Positions 15,721 through 25,717 are shown, counted from the first letter of the stretch. The stretch: DNA of 64,000 nucleotides from Streptomyces sp. NBC_00576 (GCF_036345175.1 NZ_CP107780.1:7936001-8000000), one strand, 5' to 3'. Notes: generated by a model from the sequence alone, not told the origin. Numbers and translations are program-made.

Positions 15721-16749
15721 ATGTCCGACGCCCCCACCCCCGCCCTCCCCACCGTCAGCCGCGAATGGCACCTGCTCAGCCGTCCGGTCGGCTGGCCCAA
15801 GGCCGAGGACTTCGCCCTGGTCGAGGCCGAGGTCCCGCAGCCCCGTGAGGGCCAGGTGCTGGTGCGCAACCTGTACGTGTCCGTGGACCCGTACATGCGG
15901 GGCCGGATGAGCGACGCCAAGTCGTACGTCGCCCCCTTCGAGCTGGGCAAGGTCATGCAGGGCGGGGCCGTCGGCGAGGTCGTCGCCTCCAACGCCGAGG
16001 GACTCGACGTCGGGGACCACGTGCTGCACTTCCTCGGCTGGCGCGAGTACGCGGCCGTGAACGCGAAGGACGCCGTCAAGGTCGACCCCGAGGCCGCGCC
16101 GCTGTCGACGTACCTCGGCGTCCTCGGCATGACCGGCCTCACCGCCTACGTCGGCCTCCTGCGCACCGCCTCCTTCAAGGAGGGCGACGTGGTGTTCGTG
16201 TCGGGTGCCGCCGGCGCAGTGGGCGGCCAGGTCGGCCAGATCGCCAAGCTCAAGGGTGCCTCCCGGGTCATCGGGTCCGCCGGGTCCGACGAGAAGGTCA
16301 AGCTGCTGGTGGAGGAGTACGGCTTCGACGCCGCCTTCAACTACAAGGACGGGTCGGTCAGCGAGCAGCTCCGCAAGGCGGCCCCCGACGGCATCGACGT
16401 GTACTTCGACAACGTGGGCGGCGACCACCTTGAGGCGGCCATCGGCGCCCTCAGGCACGGCGGCCGTATCGCCATCTGCGGCATGATCTCCGTCTACAAC
16501 AACACGGAGGCCGCCCCCGGCCCGAAGAACCTCGCTCGCCTCATCGCCACCCGTGGCCGCATCGAGGGCCTCCTCGTCAACGACCACCAGGACCTTCAGC
16601 CGCAGTTCGTCGAGGAGGTCGGCGCGTGGGTCCGCTCCGGCGAACTCAAGTACCGCGAGACGGTCGTCGAGGGCATCGAGAACAACCTGGAGGCGTTCCT
16701 CGGGGTGCTGCGCGGCGACAACACCGGCAAGATGATCGTCAAGTTCTGA
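15721..16749 (+). CDS. NADP-dependent zinc-less MDR oxidoreductase (CurA/PTGR type)
   Basis: 342 residues. Medium-chain dehydrogenase without zinc ligands: VSVDPYMRGRM near residue 55, GMTGLTAYVGLL near 140, nucleotide-binding VSGAAGAVGGQVGQIAKLKGA-type loop near 160, then YFDNVGGDHL and CGMISVYN. These are signatures of the leukotriene B4 12-hydroxydehydrogenase/curcumin reductase group that reduces activated double bonds. The divergent MarR and operator suggest induction by electrophiles. Confidence 0.9.
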   Translation: MSDAPTPALPTVSREWHLLSRPVGWPKAEDFALVEAEVPQPREGQVLVRNLYVSVDPYMRGRMSDAKSYVAPFELGKVMQGGAVGEVVASNAEGLDVGDHVLHFLGWREYAAVNAKDAVKVDPEAAPLSTYLGVLGMTGLTAYVGLLRTASFKEGDVVFVSGAAGAVGGQVGQIAKLKGASRVIGSAGSDEKVKLLVEEYGFDAAFNYKDGSVSEQLRKAAPDGIDVYFDNVGGDHLEAAIGALRHGGRIAICGMISVYNNTEAAPGPKNLARLIATRGRIEGLLVNDHQDLQPQFVEEVGAWVRSGELKYRETVVEGIENNLEAFLGVLRGDNTGKMIVKF

Positions 16750-16772
16750 GCCGTCAGGCTTCTTGGCGATAC

Positions 16773-16813
16773 GGCAGCGGCCGCACCCCTGGACGTGGGG
16801 TGCGGCCTCTGCC
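16773..16813. terminator. Bidirectional terminator
   Basis: Stem of 17 pairs with one mismatch (16773-16789 against 16797-16813) between the convergent oxidoreductase and hydrolase-fragment genes. Confidence 0.75.
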
Positions 16814-16832
16814 GTTGGGGCCGATGCGTGCG

Positions 16833-17108
16833 TCAGCCGCGCAGCGCCGCCATGTGCACGGCCCGCACCAACCGCTCGTTCTCCGGCGCCGCTCCGCCCG
16901 GGAAGGCGAACCGGCGGCGGGTGTAGCCGTAGGCCAGGCCGCTGTGCGGGTCGGCGAAGGCCTGGGAGCCGCCCGCGCCACTGTGACCGATGGTGCCCGC
17001 GCCCAGGAACGGGTAGGCGACGTCCGCGGTCTTCTGCACCGCCTCGAAGCCCTCGGCGACCGTGCCCTGGACGAGCCGTCCTACGGCCTCGGTGGTCTCC
17101 TGCGTCAT
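16833..17108 (-). CDS. C-terminal fragment of a beta-lactamase-family serine hydrolase
   Basis: 91 residues only. GTIGHSGAGGSQAFADPHSGLAYGY is cut here for length: the HSGAGG and LAYGYTRRR elements match the C-terminal wall of class C-like esterases, while the SxxK and YxN active-site parts are missing. The ATG overlaps the TGA of the M14 peptidase gene (ATGA), so it may still be translated. Most likely a decaying gene that has become coupled to its neighbour. Confidence 0.55.
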   Translation of the reverse strand: MTQETTEAVGRLVQGTVAEGFEAVQKTADVAYPFLGAGTIGHSGAGGSQAFADPHSGLAYGYTRRRFAFPGGAAPENERLVRAVHMAALRG

Positions 17109-19744
17109 CCGATCTCCTTGCTCGTCATACCGATCGTCACACCGATCGTCGCGGTCGGCACGCTCAGCAATGCACGTGCCACCTGCGCGAACTCCCCCTT
17201 GGGGTGGTCCCGGAACAACGGCTCGGTGCCGAACAGCACCGCGTGCGGCCCGCTGACCACCGACGGCTGTCCCGCAGCTGCCGCCGGCCCGCCGGAACCG
17301 TCCGCGAACGGCCGCCAGTGCCCGGAGACGAGGAGGTTCCCGGTCCCGTACGACTGGTCGACCCGCACGCCCGGCCCCAGGTCCGTGAACCAGACGGGCG
17401 CGTAGACGAATCCGTGCTCAGGCGCCCCGCCGGTGACCGGGCTCAGGCCCGAATTCACGACCCGGACCACGCCGTTGGCGTCCCCGTTCCCCTCGGCCGG
17501 CTCGGCCGCCAGCACCCCGGCGGCGGAGTTCAGCGCGGCCCCGGCAACGCCCCGGCCGACCAGTCCCCGGGAGCCGAGGAAGGCGTCAAGTGCCGTACGG
17601 GCGGCCGGGTTCAGGCCCTGGTACTCGACGTCCTGCGACACGAACAGCACATCCACCCCGGCCCAGTCGAAACCGGCGTTGAGGACGGCCGTCGACACCG
17701 GCGTGACCTCGAAGTTCATCTCACGCAGCGCGAACAGCTCCCCGGGCGTGACGGCTGCCGCGACCCGGGTGCGACGCAGGACGGAGGCTCCGGTGGCCTT
17801 CGTCGCGTCGAAGGCCACGTCGTACGTACGGGCCGCCGCGACCGCCTTCGTGCGCGCCGACGCCGGGACGATCGCACTGCCGTCCACTGCCCGCCGTACC
17901 GGAACCCCGTCCCGCAGAAGGGAGTTGAGGGCGGCGATCTCACGTGGGTCGTCCAGGCGCAGCCGCAGCTTGCCGTGCGGCGCGACATGTCCGACCCGCG
18001 TCGCGGCAGCCACCGCCCGCAGCGGCACCCCCAACAGACTGCCGCTGCGGACCGGTTGAACGGTCGCGCCCCACAACCGACCCAGACTCCAGCCCGAGAT
18101 GTCGTACATCACCGACACCTTGTCGCTGATGTCCCGCCCGTCGGAGAGCAGCACGTTCGCGAGCCCGCGCTTCGGCTGGCGCATGTCGACGACGTACGAA
18201 CCCTTCGCGTACGTCCGTCCGCCGAGCCGGAAGGCGTGGCTCGCGCGGGTGACCTGGACGTCGTTGGCGAGAAGGTGGTCGACCAGCCGCGCGGCGGCAG
18301 GCGCGGAGCGCTGGGCCGACGCGCCCGCCGGAATGACGTACGCGCGGGGGAAGGCGGTCGTGTAGACGTCCTCCGGCCCGATGCCCGGAACGCCCGGGAC
18401 GGTCGCCGCCGACACCGGCACCTGGGCGGCCCCCGCAGCGCCGCGCCGGAAGACCTCGATCTGGTCGGCGACCAGTGAAGTCCGATGATCCTGAACGTAG
18501 TTGAGCGTCGCGGTGATGGCCGCGTCGGCCACGGCGACGTTGATCGCGGAACGGCGGCGCAACTCGTCGACCGGGAGGGTGTCGTAGGCGCGGTTGTTGA
18601 CCGTCATCGGGATCTCGACGGTGTGCGCGGCGACCGTGCCGTGGAAGGCCGCGTACTGCGGGGTGAAGATCGGCGGCCAGTCGTCCCAGCCCTCCTGCTG
18701 ATCACGGAACGGGATCTGGGCGGGCTCGACGCCGTCCTTCCCCGGCGTGTAGCCGAGGCCGTTGACCGCGGCCTCCATCCCGAGGGCGTTGGCGTAGGTG
18801 TTCTTCAGGAACAGGTCGTACTCGTAGTTCTCGCCGTGCGGGGGAGTGGTGGGCTCGATGAGGGTGCCGTTGACGTATCCGTGCAGGTCGAGCATGACGG
18901 TCGGCTGCTTGTCGATCTCGATCTGCCGCATCGCCCGCCCCTCGGGCTGCGAGGAGGTGACGAAGTCCCGGTTCAGATCGAACCCGTTGGCGTTGGCACG
19001 GGTACCGGCGATACGGCCGTCCGGGTTGGCGGTGATGTTGAAGTAGAGCCGACTGTGCGCGAGCAGGTCCCGCGTCCTGGCATCGGTGGCGGTCGCGAGC
19101 CGCTCGACAAGCTTGAGGGAGGCGTCGGTGCCCTCCCACTCGTTGCCGTGGATGTTGTTGTTGACGAAGACGGGGGCCTTGTAACTCCGCTTGATCGTCA
19201 GGCTGTTGGCGGCGACCGCCGACACGTTCTCGATCAACGCGCGCATGTTCTCCTGGGCGCGCGTCTGCGCCACGCTCTCCGGCGCGGTGACCGTGACGAG
19301 GTAGAGCCGGTGCCCGCCCGCCGAACGGCCCGCGACCTCGACGCTCACCCGGTCGCCCAGCTTCTGGAGGGCGTTCAGTTTCGGGGCGATGGCGTGGTAC
19401 GGGGTCAGGCCCAGCTTGATGGACTTGTCGGCCGGGTTCTCCGGGTCGGGGGAGAGGATCTGTTCGCGGGGGTAGCCGCGACCGGTGTCGGTGAGGTCGG
19501 TGACGGGGGCGGTCAGGGCGCGGGTGGCGGCGCCGGCGGGGGTCGTCGCGGCACGCGAGTCGGCTGCGGACCGCCCTCCCTCCGCCCCCGCTCCCTCCAC
19601 CCCCTCACGGGTCACGGGTTTGCGGTCGGCGGTGGCGGTGTGGGGGGTGAGCAGGAGCGAGCCCGCCGTGGTGACGGCGAGAACGGCGAGCAGAACAGGG
19701 CTCGGTGGAACGGGTCTTGTGCGACGCACGCGTACCTCTTCCAT
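17105..19744 (-). CDS. Secreted M14 zinc carboxypeptidase-family protein
   Basis: 879 residues. Signal segment PSPVLLAVLAVTTAGSLLL at residues 15-33. M14 domain with the zinc ligands His199 and Glu202 in HGNEWEG, the third ligand His288 in DLHGYVNG, Arg/Asn substrate residues in FDLNRDF, and the catalytic Glu377 in HTVEIPM. A long C-terminal region of about 450 residues carries no further motif I recognise and may be a glutamine-amidotransferase-like or beta-sandwich accessory part. The start at 19744 is chosen because AGGAAG precedes the ATG and the signal peptide follows; the frame stays open far upstream but without coding features. Confidence 0.87.
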   Translation of the reverse strand: MEEVRVRRTRPVPPSPVLLAVLAVTTAGSLLLTPHTATADRKPVTREGVEGAGAEGGRSAADSRAATTPAGAATRALTAPVTDLTDTGRGYPREQILSPDPENPADKSIKLGLTPYHAIAPKLNALQKLGDRVSVEVAGRSAGGHRLYLVTVTAPESVAQTRAQENMRALIENVSAVAANSLTIKRSYKAPVFVNNNIHGNEWEGTDASLKLVERLATATDARTRDLLAHSRLYFNITANPDGRIAGTRANANGFDLNRDFVTSSQPEGRAMRQIEIDKQPTVMLDLHGYVNGTLIEPTTPPHGENYEYDLFLKNTYANALGMEAAVNGLGYTPGKDGVEPAQIPFRDQQEGWDDWPPIFTPQYAAFHGTVAAHTVEIPMTVNNRAYDTLPVDELRRRSAINVAVADAAITATLNYVQDHRTSLVADQIEVFRRGAAGAAQVPVSAATVPGVPGIGPEDVYTTAFPRAYVIPAGASAQRSAPAAARLVDHLLANDVQVTRASHAFRLGGRTYAKGSYVVDMRQPKRGLANVLLSDGRDISDKVSVMYDISGWSLGRLWGATVQPVRSGSLLGVPLRAVAAATRVGHVAPHGKLRLRLDDPREIAALNSLLRDGVPVRRAVDGSAIVPASARTKAVAAARTYDVAFDATKATGASVLRRTRVAAAVTPGELFALREMNFEVTPVSTAVLNAGFDWAGVDVLFVSQDVEYQGLNPAARTALDAFLGSRGLVGRGVAGAALNSAAGVLAAEPAEGNGDANGVVRVVNSGLSPVTGGAPEHGFVYAPVWFTDLGPGVRVDQSYGTGNLLVSGHWRPFADGSGGPAAAAGQPSVVSGPHAVLFGTEPLFRDHPKGEFAQVARALLSVPTATIGVTIGMTSKEIG

Positions 19745-19912
19745 TGCTTCCTGTATTTCCTTTGCTTCCTGGGCCTTTGTGTCCTGGGCTTCCTGAGATC
19801 GGTACGGCGAGATGTACCTCCTCGACTCAACGCCAACAAGAGGGTCTCGGCGCCGCAGATGCCCCGGATGGCGCATGTCGTGCCTGCTGTACACCGCCGA
19901 TAGAGTTCTTCC

Positions 19913-20713
19913 ATGAGTGATCTTGCGACAGGTTTCCGCTACCTCCTGAAGGGCCAGCGCTGGGTCGCCCGACACGGCAAGCAGTACGGATTCGGGCTGC
20001 TCCCCGGCCTCCTCACCCTCGTTCTCTACGTCGGCGCCCTGACCTCCCTCGCCCTCTACGGCACCGACCTCACCGCCTGGGCCACCCCCTTCGCCGACGA
20101 CTGGTCGAGCCCCTGGCTCGGCCTCTTCCGCGGCTTCCTCACCGCCCTCCTCTTCGCGCTGGCCCTGCTCCTGTCGGTCCTCACGTTCACCGCGATGACC
20201 CTCCTCATCGGCCAGCCCTTCTACGAGAACCTCTCCGAGAAGGTCGACCGGGACGTGTCCCCCGACGGCACGGCCCCCGAGTCGGGCCTGCCGCTGCACA
20301 AGGAACTGTGGATCTCGGCCCGCGACAGCCTCAGGGTCCTCGTACGGGCCCTGTGCTGGGCGCTGCTCGTCTTCGCCCTCGGTTTCGTCCCGGTCATCGG
20401 GCAGACCGTCGTACCCGTGATCGGCTTCGCCGTCACCGGCTTCTTCCTCACCGAGGAACTGACCGCCGTCGCCCTTCAGCGGCGCCAGGTCGAACTCCGG
20501 GACAGGCTCGCCCTGTTGCGCTCCCGCAAGCTGCTCGTGTGGGGCTTCGGCACGCCGCTCGCGCTGGCCTTCGTGGTGCCGTTCGTCGCCGTCTTCCTGA
20601 TGCCGGGCGCGGTCGCGGGCGCCACACTGATGGCCCGCGACCTGCTCGGCGAGGAGACCCGGGAATCCTCGGAGGACACCGACGATCAGGCGACGTCGGG
20701 CGAAGCCTCCTGA
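19913..20713 (+). CDS. EI24/CysZ-type membrane protein
   Basis: 266 residues with about five membrane segments. Begins with a polar helix (DLATGFRYLLKGQRWVARHG), then FGLLPGLLTLVLY, the conserved IGQPFYENLSEKVD loop and FVPVIGQTVVPVIGFAVTGFFLTEEL, all typical of the EI24 domain family (possible sulfate or small-solute channel by analogy with CysZ). TAGAGT ends about six bases before the ATG and no ribosome site is visible, hinting at a leaderless message. Its last 28 bases overlap the convergent peptidase gene. Confidence 0.85.
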   Translation: MSDLATGFRYLLKGQRWVARHGKQYGFGLLPGLLTLVLYVGALTSLALYGTDLTAWATPFADDWSSPWLGLFRGFLTALLFALALLLSVLTFTAMTLLIGQPFYENLSEKVDRDVSPDGTAPESGLPLHKELWISARDSLRVLVRALCWALLVFALGFVPVIGQTVVPVIGFAVTGFFLTEELTAVALQRRQVELRDRLALLRSRKLLVWGFGTPLALAFVVPFVAVFLMPGAVAGATLMARDLLGEETRESSEDTDDQATSGEAS

Positions 20714-21999
20714 CCGGAAGCGCCTCCGGAAGCGCCTCCGGAAGCGCCACCGGACGCGTCGACGGCGACGCTCAGGATCGACCGCACCTGGGCGATGATG
20801 TCCAGCCGGTTCCGCACGAACTCGGGATCGGTCACGGCCCCGGTCGCCGGGTCGGTGTTGCCCGTCCCGAACTGCAGCACAGGCGTGTGCACATGCCCGC
20901 CGGGAAGTGTGGCGCCCAGCCCGAGCCGGTCGCGCAACAGGGTGGCCCGGTAGGCGATCTCGTTGGACAGATAGTCCCCGCCACCCCCGGCCCGCGCCGT
21001 CGACCCGGGGGTGGGCCCGTCGGCCCGTACGACGGGACCGGTGCCGCCCGCCGGTATCTCGGTCACGCTCGTGTTGTCGTACACGGGAAAGCGCCCGGTG
21101 TTCGCGGCGACAATCGCCTTGTACGGCAAGGTCGTCGACGTCCACTGCGGCTGCGATGCCGGGTCACCGACCGGGACGGTCTCCGTCCGGCCGATGTTCT
21201 CGTTGTCCGGGAAGCCGCCCCGCCAGGCCCCGTTGGTCCGCTCCACGTCGAACCGCCCGACCCGCCCCTGACTCACGGTCGCGAACAGATCCACCTTCGG
21301 CAGGACCGGCCGCAGCGTCCGCTCCACCGTGCCTTCCGCGAAGTCCTGCCAGCGCACCGGGAACACCGCGGTCTCGACCCTGACACGACCCTCCGCCGTC
21401 TCGATCACCGTGCCGTCGAGGGCGAGCGCGGTGGCCCCGGACGGGTTGGAGATCCGTATGTCACGGTCGAGCGTGAACGGATCGAACCCGGTGACGAGAA
21501 CACGCTTCAGCGTCCCACCGCAGGGATACCGGATCGACGTCTGCCCGCGCGAGTTCCGCTCCAACTCACCGAGCAGCGCCGCCCGTTGGCCAGCGCTCAC
21601 TCCGAACGACGGCTCCCACGCCCGCAGTTCCCGGGTCATCCCGAGCCGCGCCCAGTACAGCGGCCGGTCGTCGTCCCGGCTCAGGTCGCCGCCGGCCGGC
21701 CCGCGCCCCTGCGCCCGGTCGACGGCCCGCCGCCACAGCGCCGCCCCCTGGCGTACGACGAGTCTGCGGGCGTCCGCATACGAGCGCGCCCCGCCGAGGA
21801 CCCGCGCGAACTCCGGTGCCACGGAGTCGAATCCGGAGCGCCGCAGGATCTCCTGCGGCGCCGCCTTGTCGAGCCGCTGCTCCTCGACGGTCGGCGCGGC
21901 CGGGGTGTCGGCGGCCGAGGCGGGGGCGGGCGCCGCGAGCCCGGCCAGTAGGGCGAGTCCGAGGACACCGATCCGTACACGTGCACGTGGAGAACTCAA
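20686..21999 (-). CDS. Secreted pyroglutamyl-peptidase I-like protein (C15 type)
   Basis: 437 residues from a TTG start with GGAAGG ten bases upstream; no ATG or GTG fits the signal peptide (VLGLALLAGLAAPAPASA). The central domain begins LVTGFDPF, the hallmark of C15 pyroglutamyl peptidases, and continues with ISNPSGATALALDG. It is much longer than the 215-residue intracellular enzymes because of a 150-residue N-terminal helical region and a linker. The C-terminus has a GGAS repeat (three units). Whether it is an active peptidase cannot be judged by eye. Confidence 0.75.
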   Translation of the reverse strand: MSSPRARVRIGVLGLALLAGLAAPAPASAADTPAAPTVEEQRLDKAAPQEILRRSGFDSVAPEFARVLGGARSYADARRLVVRQGAALWRRAVDRAQGRGPAGGDLSRDDDRPLYWARLGMTRELRAWEPSFGVSAGQRAALLGELERNSRGQTSIRYPCGGTLKRVLVTGFDPFTLDRDIRISNPSGATALALDGTVIETAEGRVRVETAVFPVRWQDFAEGTVERTLRPVLPKVDLFATVSQGRVGRFDVERTNGAWRGGFPDNENIGRTETVPVGDPASQPQWTSTTLPYKAIVAANTGRFPVYDNTSVTEIPAGGTGPVVRADGPTPGSTARAGGGGDYLSNEIAYRATLLRDRLGLGATLPGGHVHTPVLQFGTGNTDPATGAVTDPEFVRNRLDIIAQVRSILSVAVDASGGASGGASGGASGQEASPDVA

Positions 22000-22136
22000 A
22001 GGAGTCAGACCTTCCGTCGTCGTGGGGACACAACAGTGGGGTGCTGCCGGAAGGCCGCAGTATCGCGTGGCTCAAGTGGTCTACGCCATAGTGGGAGGCG
22101 GGGAGACGTTCATGGACTCGACGAGGAGACGCCGAC

Positions 22137-24614
22137 GTGACGGACACACCACAGGTCCCGCAGGTAGCACAGGTACCGAACGACAAGGCCCGTGAGGCGG
22201 CCGTCGAGGCGGCTCTCGGCAAGCTCGACCTGGACGCCAAGGCCCGGCTGCTGGCCGGCCAGGACATGTGGTCGCTGCCCGAGCTGCCCGAGATCGGGCT
22301 GAGGTCCCTGGTCATGTCCGACGGCCCGATCGGCGTCCGCGGCACCCGCTGGACCGCCGACGACCCCTCCGTCGCCCTGCCGTCCCCGACCGCGCTCGCC
22401 GCCACCTGGGACCCCGAACTCGCCCGCAGGGCAGGGGTGCTGCTGGCCCAGGAGGCTCGCCGCAAGGGCGTCCACGTACTCCTCGCGCCCACCGTCAACC
22501 TGCACCGCTCCCCGCTCGGCGGCCGGCACTTCGAGGCGTACAGCGAGGACCCGTACCTCACCGGGCGGATCGGCGCCGGCTATGTGAACGGCGTCCAGTC
22601 CGGCGGCGTCGGCACCACCGTCAAGCACTTCGTCGCCAACGACGCCGAGACCGACCGCTTCACCGTGGACAACCTGGTCTCCGAACGCGCCCTGCGCGAG
22701 CTGTATCTGGCCCCCTTCGAGGCCATCGTCAAGAACGCCCACCCCTGGGGCATCATGACCGCCTACAACACGGTCAACGGCACGACGATGAGTGAGCACC
22801 GCTATCTGGTCAACGAGGTCCTGCGCGGCGAATGGGGCTTCGACGGCTACAACGTCTCCGACTGGATGGCCGCCCGCTCCACCACCGGCGCGATCAACGG
22901 CGGCCTCGACGTCGCCATGCCCGGCCCGAGGACGGTGTACGGCGCCCCCCTCGCCCGGGCCGTACGGGACGGACACGTGCCCGAGGCGACCCTCGACGGC
23001 GCCGTACGCAACGTACTGCGCCTCGCCGCCCGCGTCGGCATCCTGGCGGGCGCCGAACCCGCGGTGGCCCACACCGACCTCCCCGCACCGGTCGACGGCG
23101 AGGCACTGGCCCGCGAGATCGCCCACCGCTCGTTCGTCCTCGTCCGCAACGAGGGCGCCCTTCCGCTGCCGACGGGACACACCGTCGCCCTCATCGGAGC
23201 CGCCGCCCGCGACGCCCGCGTCCTCGGCGGCGGCTCCGCCACCGTCTTCCCGGCCCGCGTCGTCTCCCCGCTCGACGGCCTCACCGCCGCCCTACCCGAC
23301 GGCACCCTGACGTACGCCGTCGGCGCCGACCCCAACACCGAACTCGCCGTCGCCGACAAGGGGTTCGTCCTGCGCGCAGTCTGCCGCGACACCGCAGGCA
23401 CGTTCATCGGCACCGGCTCCGCGCCCAGCGGCCAGATCAACTGGATGGGCGCGGACCTCCCTGACGGCGTCACCCACGACCGGCTCCACACCGTCGAACT
23501 CACCGGCACCTTCACCCCGCGCGACACCGGCCCGCACACCTTCGGCATCAAGGGCCTCGGCGCCTTCACCCTCACCGTCGACGGCACGACGTACTACGAC
23601 GACGTCCAGACCACCGACAGCGACGACCCCTTCATCTCGTTCTTCGGCGACCCCGAACCCCACGCCGAGGTCCAACTGACCGCGGACACACCGGTCGAGG
23701 TGTCCCTCACCTACGGCGTCACCTTCCCCGACGACGCCGCGATGAAGTCCGTCGGCTTCAGCCTGTGCCACCAGGAACCGCGGCGCGACCCCGACGAACT
23801 GATCGCCGAGGCCGCCGAAGCCGCCCGCGCCGCCGACGCCGCCGTCGTCGTGGTCGCCACCACGGACCGCGTCGAGTCCGAGGGCTTCGACCGCACCGAC
23901 CTCCAACTCCCCGGCCGCCAGAACGACTTGGTCCGCGCCGTCGCCGCCGCCAACCCGAACACCGTCGTGGTCGTCAACTCCGGCTCCCCGGTGGAGCTGC
24001 CCTGGCGCGACGAGGTCGCCGCCGTGCTGCTGACCTGGTTCCCCGGCCAGGAGGGCGGCGCGGCCCTGGCGGACGTCCTCACCGGCGCGCGGGAACCCGG
24101 CGGCCGGCTCCCCACCACCTGGGGCGCGCTCACCGACGCCCCGGTCACCCGGGTGGCCCCGACAGACGGCGAACTCCCGTACACGGAGGACGTTTTCATC
24201 GGCTACCGCGCCTGGGAGAAGGAGGGCCGGACACCCTCGTACCCCTTCGGCCACGGCCTCGGCTACACCGACTGGACGTACGAGACGGTCGAGGCGGAAG
24301 GGACACAGGCGGACGGAGTGACGGTCACCGTCCGGGTCACCAACTCGGGCGCACGCGCGGGCCGCGAGGTCGTACAGGCGTACCTCGCACCGACCGTCCC
24401 GGACCCCGATCGCCCGGCTCGCCGGCTGGCCGCCTTCGCCGGGATCGAAGCCGCCTCCGGCGAAACAGTGGAGGTGACCCTCGAACTCCCGCGCCGTGCC
24501 TTCGAGATCTGGGACGAGTCCGCGGGCGCGTGGGCCTTTGTGAAGGGTTCGTACGAAATCCAGGTGGGCCGCTCGATCACCGACCGCCGACTCACCGCGC
24601 CGATTACGGTCTAG
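22137..24614 (+). CDS. GH3 beta-glucosidase with PA14 insert
   Basis: 825 residues, no signal peptide, so probably cytoplasmic. Order of domains: GH3 TIM barrel (MSDGPIGVRG; KHFVANDAETDR; the nucleophile Asp in GYNVSDWMA), GH3 C-terminal domain (FVLVRNEGALPL), a PA14 insert at about residues 390-520 (FTPRDTGPHTFGIKGLGAF is typical), and a fibronectin-III-like end (RVTNSGARAGREVVQAYL). GTG start; weak GAGGAGACG upstream. It hydrolyses beta-linked oligosaccharides, and the nearby aldose epimerase fits a sugar-use role. Confidence 0.93.
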   Translation: MTDTPQVPQVAQVPNDKAREAAVEAALGKLDLDAKARLLAGQDMWSLPELPEIGLRSLVMSDGPIGVRGTRWTADDPSVALPSPTALAATWDPELARRAGVLLAQEARRKGVHVLLAPTVNLHRSPLGGRHFEAYSEDPYLTGRIGAGYVNGVQSGGVGTTVKHFVANDAETDRFTVDNLVSERALRELYLAPFEAIVKNAHPWGIMTAYNTVNGTTMSEHRYLVNEVLRGEWGFDGYNVSDWMAARSTTGAINGGLDVAMPGPRTVYGAPLARAVRDGHVPEATLDGAVRNVLRLAARVGILAGAEPAVAHTDLPAPVDGEALAREIAHRSFVLVRNEGALPLPTGHTVALIGAAARDARVLGGGSATVFPARVVSPLDGLTAALPDGTLTYAVGADPNTELAVADKGFVLRAVCRDTAGTFIGTGSAPSGQINWMGADLPDGVTHDRLHTVELTGTFTPRDTGPHTFGIKGLGAFTLTVDGTTYYDDVQTTDSDDPFISFFGDPEPHAEVQLTADTPVEVSLTYGVTFPDDAAMKSVGFSLCHQEPRRDPDELIAEAAEAARAADAAVVVVATTDRVESEGFDRTDLQLPGRQNDLVRAVAAANPNTVVVVNSGSPVELPWRDEVAAVLLTWFPGQEGGAALADVLTGAREPGGRLPTTWGALTDAPVTRVAPTDGELPYTEDVFIGYRAWEKEGRTPSYPFGHGLGYTDWTYETVEAEGTQADGVTVTVRVTNSGARAGREVVQAYLAPTVPDPDRPARRLAAFAGIEAASGETVEVTLELPRRAFEIWDESAGAWAFVKGSYEIQVGRSITDRRLTAPITV

Positions 24615-24720
24615 CCGAGGGCGGTCCGCCCCACCAGCCGGCCCCGGCCCGGGAACCTGACCCCCGGACCGGGGCTCGCCGGCGGCCTGTATGGACCGGG
24701 CGCCCTAAACGCCGCGCACC

Positions 24721-25707
24721 TCAGCCCCGTACACCGAAACCGAACACCGTCTCCGAGCGGAACGTGTCACCCGGCCGCAGTTCCGTGCTCGGGAACTCGG
24801 GCCGGTTCGGCGAGTCGGGAAAGTGCTGCGTCTCCAGGGCGACGCCGTGCCTGGGGCCGAACGGCTCGCCCAAGTGGTCGGCGGTGTAGAGCTGGAGACC
24901 GGGCTCGGTCGTCGCCACGGTCACGAACCGCCCCGAGGCCGGGTCGTACAGCTCGGCGACCGCCACCGAATCCGCCGTCCGTCCCTTGTCGAGGGCGAAG
25001 TTGTGGTCGTACCAGGCACCCACCTCCCGTTCCGTACGGAAGTCGAAGCGGGAGTCCGCCACCGGCTCGATGCCGGTCGGGATCCGGTCCGCGTCCACCG
25101 GGGTGTACCGCGAGGCGCCGATGCGCAGGGCGTGCCCGGACGTGCTGCCGGAGGCCGGCCCTGACAGGTTCCAGTAGGTGTGGTTCGTCAGGTTGATCAC
25201 CGTCGGCGCGTCCGTGACCACCTCGTACGCGATCCGCAGCGCCCCGTCCACGTCCAGCGTGTACGTCGCCGAGATCTCCAGACGCCCCGGGAACCCCTCC
25301 TCGCCGTCCGGGCTCACCCGGGACAGCCGCACCCCGTCCTCGACCGGCTCCGCGTCCCACACCCGCTTGTCGAAACCGTGGATGCCGCCGTGCAGGCAGT
25401 TGGGCGCGTTGTTCTGCGCGAGCCGGTACGTCCGGCCGTCCAGCGGGAAGGCGCCGCCCGCGATGCGGTTCGCGTACCGGCCCACCAGCGCGCCGAAGTA
25501 CGGCTCGGGGTGCGCCAGATATCCGGCCACGTCCGGGAACCCCAGCACCAGGTCCACGAGCCGCCCGTCCCTGTCCGGGACCTCCACCGACTGCACGATC
25601 CCGCCGTACGTCAGCACACGCACCCGGACCCCGGCCCGCTCCAGCGTCCAGCGGTGGACGGGGGTGCCGTCGGAAAGTGTGCCGAAGAGTTCGTATCTGT
25701 GGGCCAT
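24721..25707 (-). CDS. galM: Aldose 1-epimerase
   Basis: 328 residues. GalM-family signatures: GRYANRIAGG, HGGIHGFDK, the catalytic His in INLTNHTYWNLSG and the catalytic Glu in VALETQHFPDS. Interconverts alpha and beta anomers of galactose, glucose or related sugars in the cytoplasm. Convergent with the beta-glucosidase gene and ten bases downstream of the SGNH lipoprotein gene. Confidence 0.93.
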   Translation of the reverse strand: MAHRYELFGTLSDGTPVHRWTLERAGVRVRVLTYGGIVQSVEVPDRDGRLVDLVLGFPDVAGYLAHPEPYFGALVGRYANRIAGGAFPLDGRTYRLAQNNAPNCLHGGIHGFDKRVWDAEPVEDGVRLSRVSPDGEEGFPGRLEISATYTLDVDGALRIAYEVVTDAPTVINLTNHTYWNLSGPASGSTSGHALRIGASRYTPVDADRIPTGIEPVADSRFDFRTEREVGAWYDHNFALDKGRTADSVAVAELYDPASGRFVTVATTEPGLQLYTADHLGEPFGPRHGVALETQHFPDSPNRPEFPSTELRPGDTFRSETVFGFGVRG

Positions 25708-25717
25708 GCGGAAAACC

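Noticed and set aside
19745..21145. Upstream extension of the M14 peptidase frame
   Set aside because: Opposite to the EI24 gene, low-complexity residues, and it would place the signal peptide in the middle of the protein.
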